Shown: positions 45,854-56,840 of the stretch, one piece after another
Numbering within the stretch: the stretch's first letter is position 1
How the letters are laid out: every line of letters starts with the position of its first letter
DNA from: Physcia stellaris
Taxonomy: Eukaryota > Ascomycota > Lecanoromycetes > Caliciales > Physciaceae
Direction: 5' to 3'
Length of the DNA: 64,000 bases
Assembly: GCA_018902385.1 (NCBI GenBank)
Contig: JABSSW010000027.1
Coordinates: forward strand, 1 to 64,000
Translations under genes and position numbers: made by a program
The notes under the pieces: model-generated
Database searches by the model: none
What the model saw: only the letters and a program-made list of their open reading frames with translations
What the model was told of the DNA's origin: nothing

Positions 45854-48311
45854 CAGTGGACCCAGACAGTCACCCAGACCTCCATGTTGACAGTCGGTTT
45901 TGGGTGGTCTTTGTAAATAACCCTCTTCCTCGAAAATGGTACTCACTTTGAACGCACCATAAACATCGATGATCTGGGAACCGGTACTCTACTGCACGGG
46001 GTGGCGAATGAACCAACTAGTACCTTACAATCATTCGAGCCGTACTGGGACTTTGCGTAGAGCCTCCAGAGACGGAAGAGTACCATCATGCCAATGAACG
46101 AACTTCACTATTCAAGGGAGATGGGTCGTCGACCGAAGCCCAATACCTATCACTTGATCTATGGACTGTTGTCGCGGAAGGCTTAATACCGAGCTGATCC
46201 CCAACTGCTAGGCACGAAACATGATGTTCTCTGCAAAGTATAATTGTTGAAATGAGTAAAGGCACATTGTCACCTGAAAGAGAGATGTGCTTAACAGTTT
46301 GCTCTGATAATGAGCTTTTTGTATTTCTTGACCCGCTCTGTCCTTGATAGTTTCGTGACTTATCTCCATCCGGCTTGATCCCTTCCATGCTGGAAGATCC
46401 TTCTGGAACTACTTGTATAGGACGGGCGAGTAGTTGCCAACCCGTCTATTGTGGCCTCATACATCTCACGAAGGCGAGTATATTTCCAGTTTTTCGCTTA
46501 GAATCTTACAATTGTGCTGAGTCAGGGTCGACCATCTGTCCTCTTGATCAGTCGAGACGGAAGGCTTCGACGACTGTTCACGCTTTCGAGATAGGAACTT
46601 TGAACTCAAGATCAACTGTCAATTCAAACAAATGATAGTGGGATGCTGATTTCAACCTTGAAGACCAGGGACTGTATATGCAGAGTGTGAATGCTACTGG
46701 AATCTAGGCTAAGGTTATTTCTCGCGGAGCTCCTTCGCGAGTCCTAAGGTTCGTGAGCTGAGGAAAACAACAGTTCAGATACCGAAAGCATTGAATGACG
46801 GACTTAACAAGTTTTGACTGGAGAGGCACCCAGCTCACGGGGCTAAGCAGGTCGTTCACGTCTGTGCCATGATCCTCTAGATCAATAAGATACTTACTAC
46901 CTTCACCAAGCGGAGCCCAATCCACACTGAAGCACGGCCGTCAACACAATTCTTTGGTTATCTGAACACGCGCATATTTGCAAAAACGTTGATTGTTTTT
47001 TTAGCGACATGATTATCCGAGCACAAGGAAGGCGTACCTACTGATTAGTAGGTAAAAGGGTCGAGCGTTGAATACTGGATGATGGGTCTTCAAGATGCAC
47101 GTTCCCTGGTCTCCGATATGCTTTAGTGAGCCGTTTGACCACGTGCATGAATTAAGATCCGAGGACGGCTGTCGGAAGATGTCGCTCGCGAGTCAAGAAT
47201 GCCAATGATGAGGAGCGCTCTGCATCTTGAACTGCGGGGGGCTGGTTTCAGAAAATCGAAGAAAAGTAACATGTTACGGTACTAGTATCCCTCTACCTCA
47301 AAGTATCGATCACTGGATAAACCAGGTGTGTCGCTGTGCCCTTTTGCAGATTGCGCAACCGCATTGCAGAAGAAAGCAGACCGAGTAGACATATGAATAT
47401 TGTTATTCTGTCCTCGTGAATCGTGATTTTGGTCTAAGATCCCTAGATCATCAAGTCTACCAGCTTAATAAACTATCTGCCGTCTTTTTCCTCGATCTGA
47501 GGTTCCAGGATGAGCGATACCTACTGATCTGCCGAGGGGCTGACAACTCGCGATCTCACCGGCCAACGTGGGAGCATGAATAGGTATATCGAGCACAGAT
47601 GGCACTGTGGGATTTGCAGTCCAGTCGATGAAATCCTGGGGTAATAATAATAATCCGCCAGAGATCAGCGGTGCAGGACAAATGGTCGGATAATTAAATC
47701 CTTAAAGCCAAGGGAGGCTTGGGGCTAAGGTACTCGTACAGGGTGCGGTTGAGGCGATCCCAAACGACTGGTGCTCTTGATACTTGCGAAGATGTTCTCG
47801 TAAAGCGAATCATCAGGCTGAAACACGTCCACACCACGACCCCAAGTCCAATACTTTGCTCCGTACTCCATGATCGCCATAGCAGACTACTGCCAGACAT
47901 CGCGCAAAGGAAAGAGCTTCGCTTGTTCCCACAACGGCTAGTCATGCCTACCACACCGACTCACACCGTCACACTGGCCTTTCGAGAGTGAGATTAACCC
48001 TGCGCGCTGATGCATGAAATGCCTACACAATTCCTAATAGCGACCCGATGACCACACCTTCCCTCCGCTCCCCACAAGCCCGTTGTTGTGCCGCAACAAG
48101 CCCATCTCCCGATAGACATAGCTGTGCATCTGTTATAGATACTGTCGATCCTCAGACCTTTCTTCCATCTGTTTGCGGACCTTCTTGAAGTATTGCGAGC
48201 ACGGCAGCCTGGTGCGCCCTATTATACCTTATATCGTTACCTCCCTCATCTCCATTTACAGCGGCAGTGGTCTAGTGCAACAACACACACTCTACCTACC
48301 TTGTCCACCCA
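45854..48311. other. 2.5-kb stretch with no gene I can support
   Basis: Ordinary composition. Several open stretches read protein-like for 35-50 codons (plus strand 45,910-46,060; minus strand 46,704-46,925; minus strand 47,718-47,880) but none extends, splices convincingly or matches a family. It could be non-coding, a decayed gene, or hold lineage-specific small genes. The last 300 bases are CT-rich and probably form the promoter and leader of the gene at 48,312. Confidence 0.5.
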
Positions 48312-49313
48312 ATGTCTGTTCTTCAGCGTCGTCCCGCTATGCTAGGTTCCAGGCGGAACATGAGCGCTCGGGACAGTACCGACAGCAATGAAACCTTGAG
48401 GGAGCAGGTTGTCATAGTGGGAGAGGATTACGAGAGCCCTCAGAAGGAGATGGACTTCCCTTACACCAGTTTCGCTAGCATGTCGGGGAGAGCTAAACCT
48501 AGGATCGATCTCCGTATTAAAACCTCCAAGACTGAGCTGCATGATCGTTATATGTCAAGCGAGGAAGAACCGTCGCCGAGCGCCGACGGTCACCAAAGTC
48601 ATGATGAGGAGCTCAGGCACAAGCCATCTGTTAGATTCAGTGACGAAGCTAGCCACCTCATGAGAGCTAACTACAGTAAAGCGGAGATCGCCATTGCCGT
48701 ACCAATTTTTTCCCTGGGCCGCCCGAAGCTGATTGATATCACCAACATAGCGCCTATCCAGAGACGCAAGCAGCGAATTCCGAAGTCGCAAGCGCAACAT
48801 AGTGCGTTCAAAATCCTAGCGACCCGTCTACCTGCAGTCGTTAACGAGAATCTCCCGTTTCTTGCCAACGAGGCCGCTGAAGTGGTCACGTCTCCAGCCA
48901 GCATTCAGCCCGTCCCGGCCTCTAATCGCTCAGAGAATCGGCACGTTCTCACGGCCCCAGACTCCTGGCTTCCTAGCGACGAACCTGTTCCGTCGGAGGA
49001 TGAACGTTACATCTCTGACCTTGACGTTCGACGAACCCCGAGCTATCATGATTATGATCCCTACTCGTTGGAACCACCTCGTCTTGTAGCTTCTGCTAAG
49101 CAGTCACGTGCCAGGGGAAGCTCCGGGTCCGGGGCGCCACACGCAAACACATCTGGATGGAAAGGGTTGACGCGATCGCTGAGTTTAGCAAAGAAGCAGA
49201 ACTCGCATCAGCAAGCTGCCAAAAAGCCTAAGATGATCGCGAGAGGGGCAAATGCAAGAGAGGAGATGCTAGTTGTCCCTCCATTCCCATTTGAGAGCGG
49301 CGACACAAGATAG
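48312..49313 (+). CDS. Uncharacterised, mostly disordered fungal protein (333 aa)
   Basis: Single exon, ATG at 48,312, stop at 49,311-49,313. I recognise no enzyme or binding domain. The sequence is hydrophilic and rich in Ser, Pro, Arg and Glu, so it is probably largely disordered. Short motif-like islands look constrained: KPSVRFSDEASHLMRA, IAVPIFSLGRPKLIDITNIA followed by PIQRRKQRIPKSQ, RRTPSYHDYDPYSLEPPRL, WKGLTRSLSLAKKQ and EEMLVVPPFPF at the end. RRTPS and RSLSL resemble basophilic-kinase sites, and KPSVRF resembles a PP1-docking (RVxF-like) motif; both are inference. My impression, from memory only, is that similar proteins occur across Pezizomycotina without assigned function. The neighbours give no hint. 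Confidence 0.75.
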   Translation: MSVLQRRPAMLGSRRNMSARDSTDSNETLREQVVIVGEDYESPQKEMDFPYTSFASMSGRAKPRIDLRIKTSKTELHDRYMSSEEEPSPSADGHQSHDEELRHKPSVRFSDEASHLMRANYSKAEIAIAVPIFSLGRPKLIDITNIAPIQRRKQRIPKSQAQHSAFKILATRLPAVVNENLPFLANEAAEVVTSPASIQPVPASNRSENRHVLTAPDSWLPSDEPVPSEDERYISDLDVRRTPSYHDYDPYSLEPPRLVASAKQSRARGSSGSGAPHANTSGWKGLTRSLSLAKKQNSHQQAAKKPKMIARGANAREEMLVVPPFPFESGDTR

Positions 49314-50069
49314 GGACGGCGTGGTACTAGTACTGAGGTCGCAGGATCGCGAACGTGTTTGTTGAACGACTGTTACGATATGACTGCACAGATATTGGAT
49401 TTTGATGCGTCGTTGCAATGACCGCGGCAACCGGATTGTTGAATTACACTCTTTAACTTTTGAACAACAGTATCGATTGAAAGCTTGTTGATATACTTTT
49501 AGCAAGAAGCGAGCAATCTCTGCCGTGTATTTGATTTGATTTGATTTGTACTGAGTACTGAAATGTCCTTGCAAAGTAAGCTGCGTGATCAATTACAACT
49601 GGCAACGTCATTGTCACAATCATGCGAGAAAGGGCCAATACAAACGGCTTTGGAATAAGTTATTTACGGCGTGTCTTGACAATGTTCCTAGAATAATACT
49701 CGCTACCTCACGATTCGACATGCTTCCCTTGTACTCGTACAAGACGCCAGCTCCACCAGGCTCTGTACATACATACCACTTTGGGATAAGATACGGGAGT
49801 CGTGACTAGCACCGTTTCAGATTAGTTGAGAAGTAGGCGAGCGTATTAGCTTGAGTCACTGATGAAGGGTACTTCAGTTGAGAACGGCAATGAGTATTAA
49901 TTTTCAAACGCACGGCTTTAATTCTAGTCATTCCTTACTTCCCTCGATCTCTTGATTTACTTCAATATACTGGTATTTAGATACTTCAGCAGGTCGAAAT
50001 CTTCACAGCTCAGTGAGCAAGATCTTCATCAAAAGCCGGTCCTGACCAGTCCTAATAAAACAACGAACA
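49314..50069. other. Intergenic region upstream of the asparaginase gene
   Basis: Ordinary composition with a short GATTT repeat near 49,530-49,550. No gene was recognised. The final part is the asparaginase promoter. Confidence 0.6.
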
Positions 50070-51930
50070 ATGACACAGACGGATGTATCACACGATTACT
50101 TACACAGCCAAGCGAAGATCGCAGAAGCCAAGGTAGCCCCTGAAGCTCGGGTACTAATAATCATGACCGGTGGTACGATATGTATGCGAAGGAGCTCTAA
50201 TGGGTTTGTGCCTGCTCGAGGCTTTCTGGAGTCTGGGTTGGCCCCTAGACCTTCGTTCAATGATGGTTCAAATCCGAAGAGCATACATGCCCTGGCAGAC
50301 GACCACAACAGTGTCCTGCTTCCGAGTCTAAGAACACCGATCAGCACTTACGGAAAGCATGTTCGATATGTTGTGCTGGAATTTGACAAGCTTTTGGATA
50401 GTAGCTCAATAAACGCTGACGGCTGGACAGAGATAGCGCAGACGGTATATCGAAATTACACTCTTTTTGATGCATTTGTGGTCTTGCATGGGACCGACAG
50501 CATGGCCTATTCGTGTTCGGCTTTGAGTTTCATGCTCCAGAATTTGGGGAAACCTGTAATATTGACCGGTTCTCAGACCCCAATGCTAGAGCTGCAGAAC
50601 GATGCGACGGATAATCTTTTGGGGTCGCTGATTATCGCAGGCCACTTCATGATTCCAGAGGTCTGTTTGTTCTTCAATTACAAGTTGTTTCGCGGTAACA
50701 GAGTGACCAAAATTTCCGCTAGTGATTTCACAGCGTTCGCGTCTCCAAACTTTCCGCCGCTGGCCGAAATCACATCGTCAAAAACCAATGTTCATTGGGA
50801 GCTCATCTACAGACCTACGCGTATTAGGGCTTTCAGTATCCAGACCAATCGCGATATAGGCCATGTCGCATGCCTCAGGATTTTTCCTGGCATCAGACCA
50901 GAAATGGTTGAGGCTGTGCTTAAAGTTGAAGCATTGAAAGGCCTCGTGTTGGAAACTTTCGGTGCCGGTAACGCTCCTGGAGGTTCTGACGGCGCGCTGA
51001 CCAGGATATTCGGGCAAGCAATCCAGAAGGGGATCATCATTGTCAATGTCACTCAGTGTGCGTCTCTGAACAACGATAAGAGTGCCACAACAGCTGATAT
51101 CAGCAGGCATGACGGGCACAGTCAGTCCCCTATACGAACCAGCCATGAGGTTGAAACGGGCCGGGGTATGTATCACGATCTTGCAGTATTTTAATTCCCC
51201 CAACCTCCGCTAGGGCGTTTCTCCTGGGGAAAATGAGAGATATGGGTTGTCAAGTCCTCAAAAGTTCTAGTAATACTTTCATGGAACAAACGACACTGAC
51301 TCTCCATCATGGTTGTAGGTGGTACCAGGGCATGATCTTACCTCCGAGGCGGCTCTTGCAAAGCTTTCCTATCTCCTTGCCCTCCCAGATCTCACGGTTG
51401 AAGACATTACTCGGCAGATGTCTGAGTCCCTACGTGGAGAATTGACCGAGCAGACACAGATGGCCTTTGAACATCCAAAAAGTCACTTGTCCACCCCAGT
51501 CGCAGAATTGACAGCTCTTGGTTATGCGATCTCACGGGGAAGCCTGGACGAAGTTCAAGAGTGCGTCAAAGGCAATATTGAGTGGATGCTGAACGAAGGT
51601 GACTATTCGGGCAACACGCCCTTGGTAAGTGCAGGATTGCTCTATCGGCGGCATGCAAAGCCACGTGTCTGCTTCTGACGGATGATATTACCACAGCACA
51701 TCGCGGCCACAGGGCCTTCGCTTGAAATCCTACGATTGCTGCTTCTCAAGGGTGCTTCGGTGCATCTACGCAACAATGCGGGCAGGACACCTCTGTTCTT
51801 AGCAGCCAGTGCGGGATTGATCGAGCAGGTATATTTGCTCCGCCAGTCGGGCGCCCATCTTCATACCGATGAACTGGGAGATGCGAGACTCCAATCCAGG
51901 AGCCGCACGTGGCAAGCAGCAGGTGTCTGA
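50070..51930 (+). CDS. Cytosolic L-asparaginase with C-terminal ankyrin repeats
   Basis: Four exons (50,070-51,057; 51,107-51,165; 51,319-51,624; 51,697-51,930) encode 528 aa. The enzyme hydrolyses asparagine to aspartate and ammonia. The N-terminal catalytic Thr lies in TGGTI (33-37) and the second active-site block is HGTDSMAYS near residue 140, then ILTGSQTPM; this is the bacterial type I/60-kDa lysophospholipase-asparaginase fold. A linker (LTVEDITRQMSESLRGELTE) leads to ankyrin repeats with GNTPLHIAA and AGRTPLFLAASAG. No signal peptide is seen, so it should be cytosolic. The introns (49, 153, 72 nt) are GT-AG and all restore known family sequence (NVTQC/MTGTVSPLYEP; RAGV/VPGHDL; TPL/HIAATGP). 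The start at 50,070 gives a short, polar N-terminus. Confidence 0.94.
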
Positions 51931-53154
51931 TTTGACGTCGATCGAGTAGTTTGGATGAGCGTGTCCAGTACGCATCAAGATCCTTCTCGAAATCGAATCG
52001 CCTCGACTGGCAGCTGATGAAGAGGTCAAGCCATGGCAGCACGGCCCCGGTGCCGAACAAAGAAAGCATGGCACTGAAGGCGTCATTGCCAGCTTTCAGC
52101 CTCTCATACTTACGTGATCGAGTGGTGAAAATTCGCCGGGCTGGGTTTCCCCAGATTTTGGCCAACTCAGTGAACTCACCCCGCAAAATCCAATCCAACC
52201 TCCAGGCTAAGGGGGCACTAAGGTACTCGTCTGTAAGGTAGACCCGTCCTGGGTAGAAAAGGCAAATCGTTGCAACACGAGAATATTAATTGTTGAGGAC
52301 CTTCTTCATCGACTCATACTGTGCTTCACTAATCGCCGCTAGGGCGAAAAGTCGTCGACGGTGGCTCGCTGAGGTTAGCCTGCTGCGACTGTTGTACGTA
52401 AGAATGTGCAATTCAGGTAGAGTAACAGCCGGCACTCTCGGCCGCTTGATGCCCCTTCCTCATCACCACAATCTGTCCATCACCAGGCTGATTCGCATTC
52501 GTCGCTTGCAAAGGCGCCTACAAGCGGTGAGTCGTTTCGATAAATACCCATCCTCTTCTCCGCGGATGCGGCCCATTTATCGTTGCACAGCGGACACCTG
52601 CCCGCCCCAACAGACAGCTCGCTGGTGAAAGGGACCTTTGACGCTCCACACGCGCATCTGTCCTACCCGGACCCCTCTCCGAGAGCAGAACAGTCACACG
52701 CTATCTCGCTCAATTTCTTCCCCCCTTTGTCCTTTGTCGCGCAAGCTCCACAGCTCCGTCAACTATAGTTTCGCTGCTTGCGCTCTTGGCTGCCATCATG
52801 CTTGCTAGAGTGGCCACTACTGCAGAAATCGTCATGTCTTTTCTATCAGATAGCAATCCGCTCCTGCTCCTGCCTAATTCCGTGGCAGCAAGCCCGTTGG
52901 GAAACGCCTTCGACTTTGAGCGCTTTCTTTCCCTAGAATTGCTCACAGATCGCTCGATAAAGCTCCACGGTCTTTGTGCTACACACATGCAAACTACGTG
53001 ATCTCGACATGGGAGTCCCTTGCATCGAATAATTCGTCGTCAATTGCATTATTGAACCTTGGTTTTTCCAAGCCATCTCATCCTTTCCTTCCAGTCTAGT
53101 CAACTTTACCTTCATTTACATCCTTTCCTGTTTGCCGCACTTCGTCCTCCGCAC
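51931..53154. promoter_or_regulatory. Upstream region of nmrA
   Basis: 1.2 kb with no gene that I can support. The minus strand is open from 52,198 to 51,746 but matches nothing known. CT-rich tracts before 53,150 suggest a leader. A palindromic pair of GATA sites lies at 52,843-52,853 (listed separately). Confidence 0.5.
52843..52853. promoter_or_regulatory. Palindromic GATA-site pair upstream of nmrA
   Basis: CTATCAGATAG reads as AGATAG on the plus strand and TGATAG on the minus strand, so both halves fit the HGATAR consensus of AreA/NIT2-type GATA factors, which are known to prefer closely paired sites. It is 302 bases upstream of the nmrA ATG. A regulatory role is inferred. Confidence 0.4.
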
Positions 53155-54228
53155 ATGCCAAACAAAATCGTTGCCATTGTCAACACCACTGGCAGACAAG
53201 CAGCTTCGGTTGCGCGGGTTGCATCCGCGGTGGGCTATCAAGTCCGAGCCCATGTCAATGCGACGAATGGCCCTGTCGCTCAGGAGCTGCAGGACCTGGA
53301 CAATGTGACCGTGATCGAAGGATCTCTTACCGACGCCAGCCTTATCGCCAGGCTCTTTAGTGGCGCACAGAGAGCTTTCGTGAATACAATTCCGTGGGGA
53401 GATGAGATAGCCATAGGAAAGTCATTGGCCGATGCAGCGAAGAAGGCCGGGGTACAGCATTACATCTATAGCAGCATGCCTGATCACGGCATTTATGGCC
53501 AAGGCTGGCCGAGCTTGCCCATGTGGAGTGTGAAATTTGCCGTGGAAAACTATGTTCGCCAGGTCAGCATCTTATCTGCTCGACTAGCCTACATATTATC
53601 TCACATTAGTACAGATTGGCCTTCCAGCTACCTTTGTCTATACAGGAATCTATAACAATAATTTCACTAGCTTGCCTTATCCCTTGTTCTGTATGGAACT
53701 ACAGCCAAATGGAAGCTTTGAATGGACGGCGCCTTTTCACCCAGATAGTCCTCTACCATGGCTTGACGCTGAGCACGACGTCGGACCTGCCGTCTGGCAA
53801 ATCTTCAAAGACGGACTCAGAAAATGGTCTGGACACAGGTAGGCGACGCCATCCAATCTTGACGGTGTGAGGATGGCAGGGGCACAAGCAACGAGCGTTT
53901 GGCTGATCAAGCCGATAGGATTGCTCTCGCCTTCGAAGTCATGACACCGCGACAAGCGTGCACTGCATTCTCTAGAGGTGTTGGCCGTGCGGTCCGCTAC
54001 AGACAAGGCCCAATCAAGATAGAAGTGTCGATCCCAAACGGCTACCGGGAGCAACTTGAAGGGATAGAGACGCTGTTTGGGAAATTCGATGCGCCTTATT
54101 TTGGGCCCGACCTCGCAGCGCCTGGTGAAGCCCTGACATTATGGGAAGGTTGTCGGGGGATGGAAGAGTATGCACGGGAGGTCTTCCCTGTTGAAGAGGC
54201 CGCAAATGGGCTCACCTGGATGAATTAA
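53155..54228 (+). CDS. nmrA: Nitrogen metabolite repression regulator NmrA (NmrA/NMR family)
   Basis: Three exons (53,155-53,562; 53,615-53,838; 53,919-54,228) encode 313 aa. NmrA is a dehydrogenase-like NAD(P)-binding protein that has lost catalysis and holds back the GATA activator AreA/NIT2 when nitrogen is plentiful. The N-terminus IVAIVNTTGRQAASVARVA is the NmrA variant of the Rossmann dinucleotide loop (N-x-T-G-R-Q-A-A-S). Further family blocks are HYIYSSMPDH, FAVENYVRQ, GLPATFVYTGIYNNNFTSLP, PLPWLDAEHDVGP, PNGYREQLEGIETLFG and MEEYAREVFPVEEAANGLTW at the end. The two introns (52 and 80 nt) restore VRQ/IGLP and GHR/IALAFE. The MPNK start at 53,155 is chosen because upstream codons read as leader and not as conserved protein. 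A loop of about 30 residues before the C-terminal block, present in Aspergillus, is shorter here. Confidence 0.95.
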
Positions 54229-55011
54229 ACACAGCAAAGAGACAGCAGGAATTTGGAGAATTAAGGTAGCTCATCGCGGAGTTGGGCTCCCAGGGACGTT
54301 GTAGATACAAAACCGGGCGAAGAGAGCTTGACCGTGATGTGAGTTTCCCACGGATGGGCCATAAGCGATCCCAGATAATCGAAATGCATATCTTTCGCGA
54401 AACTCGCCCTTTCGGACGATTAATTATTGAGGTCGAATATCTTCCCGATTGTGCGCGTCGATGCTTTAGCTCATGAAGCGGCATGGTCGATCATCCGCTC
54501 CTTGTGGGTGCTCCTTTTCTAGCGTGAGATGACGTGCGGGATCGTTTAGTCTTTCCCTGCAATACTGCATTAATAGTTGATACTTCGTACAATACGAAGC
54601 ACGTTACGTTATCCTTTGCAACCCCGAATCCGAATCGGATACGCACCCATACTTGATCGTGACGCTTATCCCTTCAGTGGAGCATTGGATCGCTTGAAGT
54701 CGAGCACGATTGCTCCGAGCTTGGCAAAGTTGACATCATACGGCACAGTTGGACATGTCCGTCGAAGGCTCGCGTGGCTAGGTACGAGTACGCAGACACT
54801 TGTGGTACTATTCGCTTAAAAAGGTTGATCCACGCCGAGTTGGGGCGGTTTCGTCTGAAGGATTGTAGCACCTCTTTGACTGTTTGGGGGCGGGCAAAGC
54901 TGCCCACTATGCCCAGAATATCTACGAGTCTACTTCACTGCCATCACCACAGACGTCTCACCTTGTCAGAAGGCCTCGAGTATTCCGGGTTTGCTCCTTA
55001 TTGATGTTCCA
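54229..55011. other. Intergenic region between nmrA and the YIH1 homologue
   Basis: Ordinary composition. Both strands carry short open stretches (for example 54,577-54,819) with no recognisable product. The distal part is the promoter of the next gene. Confidence 0.6.
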
Positions 55012-55896
55012 ATGTCTGAAGATCTACTAAACGAACAGGAGGCGATCAACTCAATCTACGGTGAACATACCTTTGGAAGGTCCGGAGATCAAGGTTCGAC
55101 TGATTATTTCCTTGTTGTCCCCTGTCACAATATCAAACTCCGCCTTTGTGTACCTTTCTGTTATCCTGAAGAAAAGCCGCAAATCCTTGGAATCGAGACA
55201 GCAGGCGACAGGCTCCAAAAGGGCCACGCCACCACTATCCTTGCCTGTGCTCGTGAGGCTCTGAGTCGAGTTTTCAGTCACGGAGTAGTATGCATGTTCG
55301 ATCTCCTGCAGGAATTGGACGTTGACAATGGAAAGACCTCCCTTCCCAATCATACTCACGGTCTGTCGCATCTGGACGCCGAGTCCGCAGCCGACGTTGA
55401 CAACGGTACACAGCTCAATGAAAATAGCCAAGGCTTCGTTGAATTAAGCACGGATCCACCACCTCAGTGGTTCGTTTCCTCTACTGTAACTATGAAGAAA
55501 TCCGTGTTCGTGGCTCGCGCGTGTCCAGTCACTGCACCTTTACAAGCCAAAGCTGCGCTCGATCACCTCGTAGCAAAAGACAAACGTGTCGCAAAAGCTA
55601 CCCATAACATCACCGCGTATCGAATTTGCAAGGCATCTCGCTCGACTACAGGTGCTGCTTCAACCAAGCTTATCTACCAAGACTGCGATGACGACGGCGA
55701 GACAAATGCAGGAAGCCGATTACTACATCTCTTGCTAGCCATGGATGTTTGGGATGTACTCGTCGTAGTGACTAGGTGGTATGGAGGGGTACAGCTCGGA
55801 CCCGACCGCTTCAAAATGATATCCCAGGTTGCACGGGAAGCCGTCGTGGAGGGCGGATGGTTGAGAGGTGGAGGCCGCAAATCGGCCAAGGCCTAA
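55012..55896 (+). CDS. YIH1: IMPACT/YIH1 homologue, inhibitor of GCN2 activation
   Basis: Single exon, 294 aa. YIH1/IMPACT competes with GCN2 for GCN1 through its RWD domain and so dampens the general amino-acid control response. The N-terminal half (about residues 3-105) is the RWD domain, with LLNEQEAINSIYG and LRLCVPFCYPEEKPQI (the YPxxxP signature). After an acidic linker, the C-terminal UPF0029 domain (about 155-285) shows KKSVFVARACPVT, ALDHLVAKDKRVAKATHNI, and DVLVVVTRWYGGVQLGPDRF, the family signature. I place the start at MSEDLLNEQ (55,012); an in-frame upstream codon would add only hydrophobic residues not seen in the family. It is convergent with the AIG2-like gene, 165 bases apart. 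Confidence 0.94.
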   Translation: MSEDLLNEQEAINSIYGEHTFGRSGDQGSTDYFLVVPCHNIKLRLCVPFCYPEEKPQILGIETAGDRLQKGHATTILACAREALSRVFSHGVVCMFDLLQELDVDNGKTSLPNHTHGLSHLDAESAADVDNGTQLNENSQGFVELSTDPPPQWFVSSTVTMKKSVFVARACPVTAPLQAKAALDHLVAKDKRVAKATHNITAYRICKASRSTTGAASTKLIYQDCDDDGETNAGSRLLHLLLAMDVWDVLVVVTRWYGGVQLGPDRFKMISQVAREAVVEGGWLRGGGRKSAKA

Positions 55897-56061
55897 GGCT
55901 AGAACCCGCGTTCGCCTCGGCGGTTGAAGAATTACCCTGTGCTTGAACAACTCAGTCGCCATTCCTTACATACGATTTAAACAGCATACTAAATACCCAC
56001 GACTACTTTGGTCAGTCTCAGTGTTACATGCGGGAAGAGCTGAAAAGCCATGGTTTGAAAC

Positions 56062-56840
56062 TTATACAGCACTTGGCAACGCCCCGTCAGCGTTCCTCGC
56101 ATCTAGCTGCTCCGTAATACTACCCGATGCGCCTCTACCTCCTGTCGGGTCCTTTCCATTGTTCCTGACTGCCTCGTCCACCTCTAAACCATGGTCACTT
56201 GCTTCAGCTGGCAGACATGGGAGTGGAGATAGACCTTGGGTTAATGGTCTTAACTCACCATGATAAAACCCATTTCCTCCGATCCATCGTGGCAACTTCT
56301 CCTGGCGGAATGCGGCAAAGTCCCATTCACCTTCCTCCAACCTCTCTTCGTCATCCGCCCATACATATGTCTCGGCCTCTATCTCCTCTCCTTCTACGTT
56401 TCCATTGCCCTTTTCGTCACCGATCTCCAGTAGTACCTTTACACGGACCCTCTCTCGGGTGTACTCATCTCCTTCGAAAAGATCAAGCCTCCACAGGTCT
56501 CCATCTGTTAATCCTTCCACCAAAGTGCCCCGCACAGACGAATTGGCTGATGGGACTATGCAAGGGTACTCGCAGCCCCGGATTTTATGGCGGCAGTAGC
56601 AGTGCAAAATAGAGGGACGTATCTTGAGGAGAGATCGTTGAGCTGTTGTGGGATGAGGTGAGCCATAGCAGACGCGGTAAAGGACTTGAGGTGCCATCTG
56701 AGTAGCCATCTTAGCACATGAAACCTGATAGGATGATTCTCTGCATACCAAGGTCCCTAGAGGTTACAGTCAGTGGCAGATACAGAGAGAAAGGAAAAGT
56801 GAAGGCAATCACCGTAGAAGAAAGCAACGCGATCACCCAT
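56062..56840 (-). CDS. AIG2/gamma-glutamylcyclotransferase-like protein
   Basis: Three exons on the minus strand (56,840-56,813; 56,756-56,749; 56,697-56,062) encode 223 aa. The fold is that of gamma-glutamylcyclotransferases and gamma-glutamylamine cyclotransferases; fungal members are of unproved substrate. The substrate-loop signature FFYGTLMAPQVL spans all three exons and is only restored if an 8-nt exon (GGACCTTG) is spliced in, between introns of 56 and 51 nt. Later blocks are YPCIVPSANSSVRGTLVEGL, DGDLWRLDLFEGDEY (catalytic Glu in LFEGDEY) and AETYVWADDEERLEEGEWDF. The last 60 residues are Gly/Pro/Ala-rich and extend beyond the usual end of the family. It shares a 429-base upstream region with the divergent ANY1-like gene. 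Confidence 0.9.
56749..56756 (-). other. 8-nt microexon of the AIG2-like gene
   Basis: GGACCTTG on the minus strand, preceded by CTCTAG (acceptor) and followed by GTATGC (donor). With it, TAC-G joins to GG-ACC-TTG and ATG-GCA, giving YGTLMA; without it the frame and the conserved YGTL motif are lost. A two-exon alternative that retains the second intron reads VCRESSYQVSCAK in the middle of the conserved loop and is less likely. Confidence 0.75.

Noticed and set aside
45910-46060. Plus-strand end of a gene (…TINIDDLGTGTLLHGVANE…) cut off by the TIR-element fragment
   Set aside because: Only 47 codons between stops, no recognisable family and no splice evidence; a disrupted host gene is possible but not supported.
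47718-47880. Small minus-strand frame beginning MAIMEYGAKYWTWGRGVDVF as a gene
   Set aside because: It reads protein-like, but at about 53 codons it has no partner exon or recognised family; chance openness of this length is common in DNA of this composition.
51746-52198. A 150-codon open frame on the minus strand overlapping the end of the asparaginase gene
   Set aside because: It overlaps a well-supported last exon on the other strand, shows no family I know and no conserved-looking motif. Nothing besides length supports it.
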